Assembly: GCF_964355755.1 (NCBI RefSeq)
Contig: NC_092677.1
Coordinates: forward strand, 1,803,001 to 1,867,000
Length of the DNA stretch: 64,000 bases
Direction of reading: 5' to 3'
DNA from: Antedon mediterranea
Lineage: Eukaryota > Echinodermata > Crinoidea > Comatulida > Antedonidae
Shown: in pieces, positions 43,429-55,453 of the stretch
How the letters are laid out: the number at the start of each line of letters is the position of its first letter
How positions within the stretch are numbered: the first letter of the stretch is position 1
Notes under the pieces: model-generated
What the model saw: the letters and a program-made list of their open reading frames with translations, nothing else
What the model was told of the DNA's origin: nothing
Database searches by the model: none
Made by a program: the position numbers and the translations under genes

Positions 43429-43565
43429 ATAACATCTAAATAACAAACAAAAATGTTTCAAAAAGTACTATTTAACGATCGTTGAATAGTGCGTACTATT
43501 GCACGCCATGTGACCCACATTCGTCCAATCAAATGACAGGAATTTATATAGGTGTTATATAATAC
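43429..43565. mobile_element. Short element with TTATATAACA ends
   Basis: TATATAACATCTAAATAAC at the left and AGGTGTTATATAA at the right are inverted ends about 135 bp apart. It directly follows the hairpin element, and the two may be one nested insertion. Confidence 0.45.
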
Positions 43566-43624
43566 TTCATATTCTGTTGGTATGCCGCGTGCGATATTAT
43601 GCAAATGTTATAAATAAATAATTT

Positions 43625-43740
43625 TGACCAATCTGGCATCTAGCATTTATGCTAGGTATAATTTTAGAAAATCTAGCATAATAATCTGGTATAATTTTTA
43701 GAAAAACCATTTCTGAAGCATCCATGATGTAGCATTTTGG
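43625..43740. repeat. Dispersed repeat copy B
   Basis: This is the partner of the copy at 40466-40575, sharing CAATCTGGCATCTAGCATTT and ATGCTAGGTATAATTTT. The match decays towards the end. Confidence 0.7.
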
Positions 43741-45573
43741 TAGTAGGCCTAATCTATAGAAAATACCGATACAAGTTTATTGAATATGTTAATGCATGTA
43801 ACTTGAAAGCCACTCCGAGTGCATACCTCCGCCTATTGTAAAATTCTCCTACAGTACATAAAATTTCTCCGGGAAAAAAAAAAAATATATATATTTATGT
43901 GTCTTAATGTGTGATTTAGGCTAATTTCACTACAGTACAAGCATGTGTATGCGAATTGGTGTAATGGTTATGTAACAAGCCTTTCAACTAACAATAGATT
44001 CTGTTGACTAACAATAGAACAGCAACGCCAAAAACAAACGGGTGAATTTGAAAAGAAATAGGTTTTTTTAAAACTACTCGTATCAAAAGACCTGTAAATT
44101 AAATCAATTTATGTTTTAAAATTACAAATTATAACTCTTGCCTCTTGAAAAATGAAGTTTTTTGGACAAAGTAGTTCTCGAGAAGAAATTATATTAAAAG
44201 TGGTCCAGAATTGTGACCGTGGTCCGGATTGCCTCCAAAATTTAATGGAGTGGTCCTTGATATCTTTTAACTATTTTTTGAGTAATCCTGCTAACAAACA
44301 AACAAACACGATCGACTACATAATACCTCATTGGCGGAGATAAATAATGATTTACTTCGCTTATACATGGAATATGTTGAAATTACGTAAAATTACTCCA
44401 TGGAACGCAATTATTCGGGACTAATTGAGAATGAATTTTAAATTTAATATTCTGGGGTTATGTAGACTACCACAATAATGTTAAAAATATAAATTAAAGG
44501 AGCGGCAAAAACGGTTACAAAAAGTCTGTGTCACTGTCTGACAGACAATTTGACTTTTTTTTGTGCATTAAATAGTTTTTTTCAGGTAAATATTTTAACT
44601 AAATTTTAAATCTTAAATATGTAAAATCACATTTTATCAAAATACCTGTGTAATCCTACATATTATGTTTACGTACAATTGTTTAACTTTTTAGTAGTCA
44701 TAGGGGGCGCTTTAAGTGCAATTATTAGTGTTTTTTGTATGGAAATAAGTTTTCCTTTAAACTTTCTTAAGTTATTCCTCGGGGCATTCTATTAATATTG
44801 CTATCTTGGGCTTTTTCTATGTTATGTTTGTATTTTTGAGTGAACCGAATTAAACTGAACTGAACTGAAATATTTTTTTGTTTTCCACCCAATTTAGTGA
44901 ATATCAATAAATATTATGTTACATTAAAATGGCATATTCAATACCTTTCTTTTTTTTCTTCTTTCTTTCTTTTTTTCTTTCTTTCAATACATTTTTAATT
45001 AGGTTATTGAGTTATTGATAAGGAATTTATTAGTTATTTATTAGACCAATACGTCAAAGTTTGTTTAATTTATGCTTCTTTTTGTGTTAATTATAGGCTT
45101 TCTGTTTTGATTCCAATAAAGTAAAATCATAAACTTTTGTTTTACTTAAAAAAACAAAAAACTCGGCAAATCAATATTATAACATTTGACCTCTAGCTTA
45201 AATTGAAAACAAAGTTTTTGTTTTGCTGCTCTTATTTCCACAAGATGGAGTCAACACTAGAGTTAACTCTGGGTATGTTGGAATACTCCATTACTATAAA
45301 AAGTGTCATCATTAATAAATATACTTGTTGATAACCTCTCTAAGCTTAAAATACTAAATAATAACTAATTTTGTGTACAAACTCAGCATTTTAATGACCC
45401 TTTATGGTGTTTTGTAAAGTATTATTAGATTCCTGTGTAAAATAGGTAATTCAACTTGTGCTTCATACCTAAAAAATAATAGAATCGTCTATTCTTATCA
45501 AATCTGGTCACCTTGTGGAGGATTTAATAATGACCTATTTCGCTATGTCACAGATTGGGGCTAATGAATGGCG
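43741..45573. other. Gene-free block
   Basis: Apart from the retrotransposon tail, only AT-rich sequence, a pyrimidine-rich run (44948-44985) and a GAACTGAACT microsatellite-like tail (44850-44870) are seen. No supported exon was found on either strand. Confidence 0.5.
44130..44345 (+). mobile_element. Retrotransposon tail remnant (ATCCTGCTAACAAACAAACA type)
   Basis: GTGGTCCGGATTGCCTCCAA, AAATTTAATGGAGTGGTCCT, AATCCTGCTAACAAACAAAC and ATTGGCGGAGATAA occur in the same order as in a very common interspersed repeat of marine animals, as I recall it. A 63-residue open frame covers it but is not a gene. Confidence 0.6.
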
Positions 45574-45580
45574 TATAAAA
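45574..45580 (+). promoter_or_regulatory. Candidate TATA box
   Basis: TATAAAA within GCGTATAAAAGTTAAGCAG is followed about 50 bases later by a donor-like AAAG|GTAATT at 45626/45627. The interval would be a short 5' untranslated exon. It is the clearest TATA context in the right third of the window, but a single TATAAAA in AT-rich DNA is weak evidence. Confidence 0.35.
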
Positions 45581-46094
45581 GTTAAGCAGAGGACGAGACT
45601 TGGAAACAATAACAACTGCATTAAAGGTAATTATAGACAATACTAATTGTATTAATAGTTTCCAGTGTGTTGGATTAAGATCATGTTGGACGTAACAAGT
45701 ACATTATACCATTTCAATTCACCAAAAACAATAAGTTTCTTCTCTCAACTTCTTTGGTTTTGGACGTGCCAGCCTTGATTTTAAGTAGGAGGTGGGATTG
45801 ACCCGTTAAAGTTAGCCGCAGTAATTGCGGTTGCACACGTCTGTCCATTGCTAAAACGGTATTTTCTGGGCCTAGGAATAAAACATGAATAACTACTGAT
45901 TTAAAAGAAACTTTCAGACCTAGGCATATCTATACAATGATCACACACTCACTTCACTAACTATTGTACTTCACAGCACAGTGCAGGGTGTGAATAAAAG
46001 TTAAAAATTACAATTAATATTGAGATAGTTGTTTTTTTTATTCCTTCAGTAAATATAACTTGTTTACTTTATAGTTTTAATGTATTGTATTGAT

Positions 46095-46205
46095 ATTTTT
46101 AATGTTTTATATATTGTATGTGTTTTTAAGCATCAAGGAAAACCAATTTCATGTTCGCCTTGTTGTGTTCATAACAATAAAGATTTATCTTATCTTATCT
46201 TAAAT
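46095..46205 (+). mobile_element. Non-LTR retrotransposon 3' tail with (TCTTA)n end
   Basis: CGCCTTGTTGTGTTCATAAC followed by AATAAAGATTTATCTTATCTTATCTTA is a short tail ending in a microsatellite-like repeat, as seen at the 3' ends of LINEs and SINEs. Only the tail is left. Confidence 0.5.
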
Positions 46206-46860
46206 TTGTGTATTCATTGTACAGTATTGTTGGTACACTAGGTAAATAAATACAATATTATTAAGCATACACTATGGTATTAATATATCTTTAATTCCTT
46301 AAGATGTTTTTCTCTCAATCATAACTCTGGTCTATTGTACATTTTGCAGGGACATGAATGCAGGATCTTCCTCATATAGATTGGTCACTTTTTCGCTCTA
46401 GCTCACCAAATAAAACTTAAAAAGTAAAACTTTTATAGATAAGTATGGGAAAAAGTAATATCTTATATAGAGTCACTTACTAATGAATTCACTTAAAAAA
46501 TGAAAATAAGACATTGTTTACATGCCTACTTGTCATCTCACATGTAATCTGTCAGGTCAAAGTCATTTAGTTTTATTCAGTAAATGAAATGATAAGGACA
46601 GATGTGTGACACGAATAGACTATTATTAGTATGATTGTTTCCAATTGGTCAGTTATGTTGTGCCGGTAAAAAACACTACCGTTTAAAGTTTAAACTATTA
46701 ATATTACTGAATAACTTCCTTGATTGCCAGTCAATGGTACATTGACTGGGTAATTGATTACTACTTCCTCACTAGCAGCATGATAAGTTCAGTTGTTATT
46801 TGTTGGTGTTATGCACTAATATAAGGAAAACCCACTAAGTCCTTAGACTTGTTTCCGGTG

Positions 46861-47246
46861 GGATATTCTGGTGGTGAAGTGGGCAGTACACTAGGAGATG
46901 ATGGGATACTCTGGTGGTGAAGTGGGCAGTACACTAGGAGACGATGGGATACTCTGGTGGTGAAGTGGGCAGTACACTAGGAGACGATGGGATACTCTGG
47001 TGGTAAAGTGGGCAGTACACTAGGAGACGATGGGATACTCTGGTGGTGAAGTGGGCAGTACACTAGGAGACGATGGGATACTCTGGTGGTAAAGTGGGCA
47101 GTACACTAGGAGACGATGGGATATTCTGGTGGTGAAGTGGGCAGTACACTAGGAGACAATGGGATACTCTGGTGGTAAAGTGGGCAGTACACTAGGAGAC
47201 GATGGGATATTCTGGTGGTGAAGTGGGCAGTACACTAGGAGACGAT
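46861..47246 (+). repeat. 43-bp minisatellite, nine copies
   Basis: The unit GGGATACTCTGGTGGTGAAG TGGGCAGTACACTAGGAGACGAT is repeated head to tail. Variants are A for G in GGTGAAG (three copies) and ATTCT for ACTCT. It is GC-richer than its surroundings. Confidence 0.92.
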
Positions 47247-47279
47247 TCCCTACTCTTTTTCGAAGAATGTATACTATAC

Positions 47280-47370
47280 ACTAAGCCGCTCTCCTGCGCT
47301 ATATGCCGCTCTTCTGCGTTATGCCGCCCTCTATGTCGCTCTCCGGCGCTATATGCCACTCTTTTCATGC
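47280..47370 (+). repeat. Degenerate GCCGCTCTYCTGCGCTATAT repeat
   Basis: About four imperfect units of CCGCTCTCCTGCGCTATATG follow directly on the 43-bp minisatellite. Two tandem arrays side by side suggest a local slippage hot spot. Confidence 0.6.
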
Positions 47371-47427
47371 TTACTGATAGCTAATTACCCCTGACGTAAG
47401 TTGGTTCTTACTCAATCTTTGTATTAA

Positions 47428-47853
47428 AGGACAACTTGACCGAGGACAATATTTTTACAACTTATTAGGGATGTACATGATTTCAGAACAATTGCTAGAT
47501 TAAGGATATCGCGACACACGCTTGCCGTACAGCCGTCGCCGTAAATTACTGTGACGTCACAGGTGCAGCACAAAATCTACTAAATGAGTCCAGATAAGCA
47601 GAAGAAACTAAAAAAAATAACTAAATTTATATTTTTTACGATTTATTTACAAAGTGTGTTTACTAGAAATGTTCGCGATTTTCCAGACTTTGCCAGAAAA
47701 CTCATGACGTAAATGTTGCGTTGCACCTGTGACGTCACAGAAATTTACAGAGACGGCTGTACCACAAGCGTGTGCGGTGATATCCTTAATCTTGCGATGG
47801 TTCTGAAATCATATGTACATCCCTAATACTGTACGTTGTTAAAATATTGTCCT
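47428..47853. mobile_element. TTAA-flanked long inverted-repeat element (piggyBac-like MITE)
   Basis: TTAA at 47424-47427 and 47854-47857 flank ends AGGACAA and TTGTCCT. Inside, GGGATGTACATGATTTCAGA, GATTAAGGATATCGC and CTGTGACGTCACAGGTGC on the left reappear inverted on the right. The arms cover about 150-180 bp each. TTAA target duplications suit piggyBac-type insertion. There is no coding frame. Confidence 0.75.
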
Positions 47854-48430
47854 TTAAGTGTTACTGTTTATGTGGGTCTCTGGTTTATTTTGTAATCGCA
47901 TTAAGTTGTTCGTTTCTAATAACCATTCTTTGTAGCCGTCTGAACAGAAAATATGCCCTGTAATTTTATTGTTACAAAATGATGTTAATTTCACGCAATG
48001 TAAACCAGTGTTTATGCTAGGTTGGGTATGCATTGTATTGCTGTTTGTCTTTCTATTGAGAAAAGTCCAAGTTATTTCTTGAGTGTTATTATAGTGTTTG
48101 ATATCTTACACGTTATTAATAATATTATCTATTATCTGGTAAACAACTTTAATAATATGATTTTTAGCGTACAGTATATTTGGGTAAAAATAAAGTATCG
48201 CACATTTTATTAAAAATAGAAAAATACCACAACTCAATCATCAATTTATGAAAACCAATGAGTCAATCTCTGTATATCCATATAGTTATTAGATTTTATT
48301 AGTTTACCTCCAAACATGTTTATGTTATTGTTAATGTACTGTGGAGCTGATAATTTTCTACTGCAAAAACACATTTGATCCAAAAAATGACTGGGGTAAA
48401 TTAGTAATAATGTTTAGCGTTTTACAACAT

Positions 48431-48684
48431 TAGGCGCCAAGCCTTGTCTTTTGAAAATTATAGGTGTGCTACAAATTGCACTCCTCAATACATTCAGGAG
48501 TGCTGTAGGTATGCTGTTTGTATTTTGGTACGTAGAAGCAGGGAGTTGTTATTTTACAACTCCCTGGTAGAAGTTTACCAAATTTAAGCATGTTGTAAAT
48601 TGCACTCCTCATAGGCATTATAGGAGTGTGTTAGGTGAGTGATCACACTCGCTCGCCTTAAAAGACAAGGACTGAGGCGCTATA
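48431..48684. mobile_element. Inverted-repeat element with GGCGCC..CTTGTCTTTT ends
   Basis: TAGGCGCCAAGCCTTGTCTTTT-like sequence at the left is matched by inverted AAAAGACAAGGACTGAGGCGC at the right. Inside are two direct copies of ACAAATTGCACTCCTCA-like sequence and a perfect small hairpin (AGGGAGTTGTTATTTTACAA CTCCCT). The right edge continues into CTATATAAAT, often seen next to retroelement tails. Confidence 0.65.
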
Positions 48685-50160
48685 TAAATCCATGATATTA
48701 TTAATTATTTAAGCATAAATGCCTACTGTATGTTTATAATCCAATAAATCTACTATAAAATCAGTAAAATATTAAAAATTCAGAAAATGTTGTAGTTATT
48801 CAAAATAAAGTCTAATCTAAAGTAATGTTCTAAATTGTTCTATATACTGTAGGAAATAAAAAGCAGTGTTTTTATTTTTTTTTTAGTGAAGGTTTTTTTC
48901 GCTATTGAAATCATTATGGAACACAAATTGCACATGCACAATATTGACCTATGAGCCTTTAGAGGTGCAGTGCTTCTGTTGTGGCAAACTCCCTCTGTGA
49001 AGAATACAAATTTCAAACTTAAATTACCAGATGCCAGGTCACATAAAATTAGATTTTAATTTTGCAACTATACAATATATCATCATATACTTTTGTAGAC
49101 AGTTTTCAAAATGTACCATGGACCTTATTTATAGGTCCATGAATGTACCATGTGTTTTGGTGTAAACAGAATCAATTTAATGAAAATCCCCATCCATGGA
49201 GTGGACTAGTCCTTGCCATTAGTAACAGTTGTTTCTCTGGATACATTCCTTCCACTAAATGAGTGGCTATGGTTCGGCCAAATCAAAACATGATTATGTT
49301 TCACCTTTTAAAAATAAGTACGTCAGTACTACGATTTAGCCACAATGCATTGGAATTTATTTGATGAATTAATTTAATATTTAATCCTAATCTCATTGGA
49401 TTGGTTCCAACTTAATTCTTATTAGATTCAAACTCTACAGTATATATTTAAAGTCTTAGACTTTCAGTTGGGTGCAAGCAGACTTAAATTTACTTCCACA
49501 AAACTTAGTTTTAACTATAAAATTTAATTCACCAAATTGTTTTTGTAACTTTGTGTATAACTCTGAATCAAACATTACCCATTGAAAAAATTTAAGCCCA
49601 AAAATCCACCATATTTTTGGTAATGATAAGAAACATGTTTTTGTATTGTTTAGGCCTAGAGGCCTTGGACCCTCTGGTGTTGTGAGTGAATTTAGAAATG
49701 CATGCTGGGAAGCTTGAGTAGAGTAGGAATGTTCAATTATCCACATGGGGTCAACTAAAATGATTCTAAGAATAAACTAAAATATTAGTCAATTTAAATA
49801 CGCAATGAAAAGATGAAATGAATAAATTCCTTTGAAAATGCAAAATGGCAACTTTCAATATTTTGATAAATTCACATTTATTTTGTTTGTAGAGTACCTA
49901 CTGTATAATCTTCAATCAAATCAAATTACCTTTTTCCATACAAATTATAGTTTTAGAATCAATTCAACTATAGTCTATAGTAACTTTATAGTTCATTCAT
50001 ATTGTGAAAAGTTTTTGTTCAGAAAGTCTTGACTCACAACATTTTTTCCCTTTAATGTACTTACTATAGTGTGATGAGTGTCATAGAACTGATACATAAA
50101 TAATTAATGAATGTTTATTTCAAGTTCAGATAAACTAATGATTTTCTGTTGTATTTTTCA
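48685..50160. other. Gene-free block
   Basis: AT-rich sequence with no exon I can support. A small hairpin CATGGACCTTATTTATAGGTCCATG lies at 49119-49143. A 96-codon minus-strand frame at 49456-49746 has no domain or splice support. Confidence 0.45.
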
Positions 50161-50177
50161 GGATTTGACCTTTGACC

Positions 50178-50204
50178 ATGTCTGATTTGCAGTTCTTTAA
50201 TTAA
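50178..50204 (+). promoter_or_regulatory. Short upstream ORF before the candidate micropeptide
   Basis: ATGTCTGATTTG and onward gives eight codons and TAA at 50202-50204, with a good context (GACC before ATG). If the transcript is real, it would lower translation of the 40-codon frame or itself be the translated product. Confidence 0.3.
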
Positions 50205-50216
50205 ATCTTTTACGAT

Positions 50217-51054
50217 ATGCGTGCGATGAAAATAATTCAGGTAAGATCCAAAGAGGTTGGATGTTTGTTATTTCATTGTAACCTAGATCCAATCTTTTTC
50301 AATGAATTAGTTTTCATGTGACTAATTTTGAAATAACTCAACTACCAATTGTAAAATAAAAATATTCCTAATGTAACCATCATTTTCTGGCATGTGAGGT
50401 GATTTCCCGATTGATCGTAAAATAAAATAAGTACTGTTTATATCAACTAGCGTTCCTGCTCTCAACAAAACATCCATTTATAGAATCACTGATGAATAAA
50501 GCCTATCTAGTGGTTATGTAGAATGATCCCAAGACATTACTATACTTTGGCTTTAGTAGATAGAAGATTGAAATGTTTGTTAGTTGAGGAGGTTAATTTC
50601 TATTAATAAAAAGAAGGGGTAGTATTGCTTGGCTGATTTCTTTTGAATGCGTTAAAAGTTCGCTTGGAAGTGAAGAATTGCTAAAACTGTAATGTCAAGA
50701 AATTAAAAGAAGTACCTTTTAACAAAAACATACATTAGGTACACTTAACCTTTGACCTCTATGTATAGTACTTCCTTTTAATGTAATAAAACAAATCTTT
50801 GATAGTTCAAAGGTTAATGTTGAATTTATAGTCTCCTATCCAGATGTCTAGACCAGCTGTCAATGCTGGAGTCTAATTTCTAATTTACCAATTAATTCTC
50901 TGTGAGAGGTGTTGAGGCAGAACCCATAAATTTTACCTGTAGTTATTTATTTCAGATCTTTATCGCACTCTGGGGAAGTGTGTGCAACTTTTGGGAGACT
51001 TTCTGTTCAGCTATTAACTTTGTTGTCAGAACTTTGCTACCATTGTTCTTTTAA
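50217..51054 (+). CDS. Candidate spliced micropeptide, 40 residues, hydrophobic
   Basis: Exon 50161-50240 has an acceptor TTGTATTTTTCAG and a donor CAG|GTAAGATCC. From ATG at 50217 it encodes MRAMKIIQ. Exon 50956 onward has the acceptor TTATTTCAG and continues in phase 0 for 32 codons to TAA at 51052-51054. The product is strongly hydrophobic, with IFIALWGSV, two cysteines, two tryptophans and the C-terminal VVRTLLPLFF, and has one likely membrane span. An upstream ORF of eight codons (ATG at 50178) precedes it in the same exon, and an AATAAA lies at 51200. The size recalls SERCA-regulating micropeptides, but I see no diagnostic motif. It could also be a non-coding RNA or the 5' UTR of a gene beyond the window. 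Confidence 0.33.
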
Positions 51055-51198
51055 ATTCTATAAATATTTTGTTTATTACCTACCTCTGAAAATGTATTAT
51101 ATTTGCAATCCTTGTGCTTACTTTCACAGATTGAATAAGTACTAATGTACCATTAAAATAGGTTTTTCAAAATGTTGTTTTAATGCTGAACAGAGACC

Positions 51199-51204
51199 GA
51201 ATAA
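51199..51204 (+). terminator. Candidate polyadenylation signal of the micropeptide transcript
   Basis: AATAAA in GACCGAATAAAATGATC lies about 145 bases after the TAA and before the LINE-like tail. This is consistent with a short 3' UTR. Confidence 0.3.
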
Positions 51205-51224
51205 AATGATCTGCAAGACTGTGT

Positions 51225-51356
51225 CTTGACATGTCTTTTATGTTTTTGCTGTATTTTGTATATTGTATCTGTTCTGAGGGTCCCAAATGATCAGCAAATG
51301 CTGGATGGATCACCCTCATTAAATATGGTTAAAATAAATAAATAAATAAATAAACA
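51225..51356 (+). mobile_element. LINE-like 3' tail with (AAAT)n end
   Basis: CTGAGGGTCCCAAATGATCAGCAAATGCTGGATGGATCACC and then AAATATGGTTAAAATAAATAAATAAATAAATAAA show a unique 3' UTR-like part and a simple AAAT tail, the usual end of a non-LTR retrotransposon copy. Confidence 0.5.
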
Positions 51357-52689
51357 TAGGCACTACATGCAGGATGGATCCCGCATTTTAAAGTGATTTT
51401 TAATGAATCACGCATTTTGCACAGACAAATGCATAATCACACATTGTAGCACATTAGCAGAAATATAGCTTTTTTACAGCAGGTTTTCATTGCCATATTG
51501 AAATTAAAATCATAAATAAATGAATTTAGAAGTGTTTATTAATCTGTGGGAAATTGAAAATTGTTTTTGGAGACATTGAACCAACAATTTATAAACGACA
51601 TTTAAAATTCCTATGTTACAAACTGATAAATGATAATTGGCTTAACTATTATCATCATAACGATTGATTATTATAAATTGCAATACGTAAATCTTTCTCT
51701 ATTGGATGTATCAACATTGTTAAATGCAAGTGGTCTGTAAAAATATTGTAGTGTGAAAGTTTATTTACAACGGTATTTGTCATGTTTTATGGCCATAAAA
51801 TTATTTATAGAAATATGAATATAAATTAATATTGTTTGCATAAAAAATATTTCACAAAAGTATGAAGTAAGCCAGTCCTTGGCCCCAGCCCTTGGCCAAC
51901 CCAAATCCAGTCCACATCCACTAAACTTGGACAACCAAAACGGAACGTAAACCAACTAATGTTCGACCGACAATTCAGTTTTTAATGAAAATGTTTTTAA
52001 TCGAGTCTTGACACATTTCTGTAGGAAATACTGTATTACCTTGCTTACTGTAGGCACTATGGATCTGAACATACTTTAAACAAAAGTATAACATTTACTG
52101 CTTGATAAAAATAAATGCTTTATTGAAATTAAGGAAAAAAATTCCCAAACAAGAAAAAGTGTGAAGTACAAGTTAAAGGATCTGATCATTTTAACACCTT
52201 TTCTGCAAATACCTATCAACAAACTTATCAAATACCTATCAACAAACTTTATGAGTTTGAAAACAACCTTTACAGTCTCTAGAGTATTTCTGATTGATGT
52301 AATTTAGTTTCAGGTGAAAAGTAAAAAGTAGTGTCAAAAAATGTTGGCACCTTTGTGTTTAGTGGGCTTGTTGTAAATATGTTCCTATGGGAACCAAATG
52401 AAAACTCCATATTTTGTTGTTTACACCTCTGTTTTATGACATTAGGTGTTGATTCTAAATCATTTTGATTTTTAATATTGTCAGATTTTTTTTATAGTGT
52501 TCAAACTTTTTTTATCTCACTTTTTTTATCTTATTAATTACAATGTCTTTTACTGTTTTTGTGTTAAATATTGTAGTTTTGTAGAGAAAAAGAAATGTTA
52601 GTGTATCCCAAATCATCATCTAGTGATGGCTCACATTTAGATATAAATGGCCAATGTCTGCTAGTAGTTCTTAAGACTAGGACACCTAC

Positions 52690-52910
52690 ATACGGTTGAA
52701 GAGCTGTTGCTGTGGCAGCTCCAATTCTGTGGAATTCCCTACCAATTTCAATCAGACAGTGTACTACTCTAAACTCTTTTCAAGACCCAGTTGAAATCTT
52801 TTTTCTTAATATAAATTATTGCCACTTCTCAGTCTATTTTAATTTATGTACAGCACATTGAGAGCTTGCTTATAATGCCATAAGAATGAACTATTCTTAT
52901 AATAATACAA
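52690..52910 (+). pseudogene. Degenerate LINE reverse-transcriptase C-terminus
   Basis: The plus strand at about 52709-52804 translates as VAVAAPILWNSLPISIRQCT and then TLNSFQDPVEIFF. The APxLWNSLPxxIR...SFK core is the familiar last part of CR1/L2-type reverse transcriptase ORFs. The reading frame has substitutions and no intact upstream part, so it is a 5'-truncated dead copy. A TATGTACAGCACATTGAG 3' tail follows. Confidence 0.65.
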
Positions 52911-55453
52911 AACAAAAGCCAGAACCCCAAGGCAGCTCATATATAAGTTCATATAATAGTAGTTATTTTAACACTACAAGTGAACCCTATAGTCTTCCCT
53001 CTGGACTAACCTGATTTATCACTGGAGTTCTGAAACAGGCTTAGGGTATATTAGTGGCGTCATGTCCCCCTGGGGTAAGGGTTTTCAATGGAGTCCTTCT
53101 GTCATTTTGAATTTAAATCAATGGGGGTGGTCTAGTGGGATATCACCTGTTATTTTTATTTTTATATTGCTATAAAATATAATAATAATGTTTACATACA
53201 ATGTTCTATTTTACTGTTTTATTGTGACTTTTTGCCACTTGATAGAGGACAAAAATGCACACAATTTGTTATATTATTTCATTTTACTAAACAAATTGGT
53301 GCCTGACTTGCTTACCAACCCAAGGCCATAGCGGGAGGTTACAAATAGACAGGCAAAGATGCTTTAAATATAATTATTAATATTAAATATGATTATCTCT
53401 TCTGGGGAATTGGGTGGGGTGATAAAAATTACAAATTTCAGAAGAGGAGAACACCTTGTCTGCCTTAGGCTGACTACGACCTTGCAACCCTTTACCCCTT
53501 TTACACTGATCTTGAGAGGAGAAACAAGTTGAACCATCCCTATACAAATGATGGTGGCTTTTTAACCCCATTTACATTGTACTTTCCAGGTTCAGCTCAG
53601 TGTTCCAAATAGAGACATTTCCTTAGCAAATTTAAGCCTCAACACATATTTTCTTCTAGTAAATATACCTACAGTACTTTTTCTATTGTTTGTGATTATT
53701 TCTCATTTTTTCTAAAAATATAATGATAATTTTAAAATCTCATTCTCGTTTGTCAGCTTAATAAGTGGTTTTACAAAATAAGTGTAGAATGATGTAGGAC
53801 TGAGTGAATAGTAATCAACAAAACATTAATGTAATTGGTAAAAGGATACCTACAAATGCAACAACATTATTCAAGTCATAGTTGAACACTTCTCAAGTAA
53901 ATCCAAAACTAACCACATAATTGGATACTCCTGGGCTTGGTTTCCATAACAACAATTACACATTGATCTTTATAGGATCCCTTTAAAGTAGGGGTCACAG
54001 AATGTTTCTGTGTGGTCTGTCAAAATTGACGGAAGAACTCATTTAATAAGCACAAACTCAAGTTTACCAGTCAAATATAGAAATTATAGCAGTGTTTACA
54101 ATTGATAATATTTCTTGTCATGCTATCTTACTCTTAGTAACAATAGTAGTACTGTATCCCCTTATAATTAGTATCAATAACTATAAAACAATTTATTAGG
54201 CCTGTACTAGCAGTACTATGGAAAAAAAGTAAAGTGGACTAGTAAATGTTTGCATAATCAAACGACAAATTATCATTACAAAAACAAACTTATTATGCGC
54301 TACACATTGTTTTATAAGTAGCAATGTACTAAATCTTTATTTTTTCTATTCTTTAGATTTATTTTTATTTTTAATTAACATATTTATAACTTCCACAAAT
54401 AACAAGAAACAAAAATAACAACAACAGCAGTAGTAATGACAATAATTACTATAGTAAAAAATAACAACAATTTTAAATGTAATTATGTATATGTTTGTAT
54501 ACTATGATGTAGTATGTTTAAGCGGATATTAGCCCTTGATGGCATTTGCAGCAATAAAGAAATTGAATTGAAGAGTAAAATTTATTTTTTTAGTATGAGG
54601 TTGGAAAGATATCATGTAATAAAGATGTACAGTATAGAAATAAATGTAGTTAGAATGTTTTTTGTTTTAGTGTCCTATAGTTAAGACAAAGAAATAACAT
54701 GGCATTTTAATTAAACATTTTTATTGGATGACTCAGACTTAGTACATTCAAAACTGTTTGCTGCCCTCTTTTATTTTACCAGATTGAAGTCGCCAGCAGA
54801 ATACCTTTCGAGTAAAGTAGAAATTTAAACATGTTGTTTCAAAAGTAATTATGAAACTAATCTGTTAACTATAACTGACAGAAAACTTGAATAGAATCGA
54901 CTGTATGTTCACATTCACAATATTTATTAACATTTAACTCTGTAAATTAACAATATTCTTGAGTACAAATCTTATTTAAATATATGCATAATTTTATGCA
55001 AATTTCCCCTGTTGTCATAAATAACTTAATGTTGAATGTCCTCATTTATTTGAAATTACTAATATGTAATAACACAACAGTATGGAAAATACATCTTCAG
55101 TTTTTCATGTCGAAATTATTTTCCAGTTAATAGTGTCTGACAAAGTTGATTAGTATACAATACAGACAGATTTATTTCTTGTGTGTTGCGTTGTTAAGCA
55201 GTTGTTTAATGTTATTACTGTCCTGTACATTATTAAGCTGTTAGGTATGTTGTGGTTTGAACCAATTCAGCATTTAACATAAATTAGATTTTGGAAAAAG
55301 CAAAAACCCTCAAATAGGTAGTTCTTGTGAGCAAATATGTTTCAAACAGGCAGATTAAGAAAATGATCAAATTTTATAAAATCCTACAGCAACAAAAACA
55401 TACTGTAGGCTACAGCTTAGACAGAGTATTCATTTTTACTAGCATCATCATTA
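52911..55453. other. Gene-free block with one LINE tail
   Basis: No exon supported. At 54520-54575 AAGCGGATATTAGCCCTTGA and GCAATAAAGAAATTGAATTG look like another retroelement 3' end. The rest is AT-rich and unremarkable. Confidence 0.45.

Noticed and set aside
49456-49746. 96-codon minus-strand frame
   Set aside because: No domain, no repeat explanation, no convincing splice sites; the length is compatible with chance.
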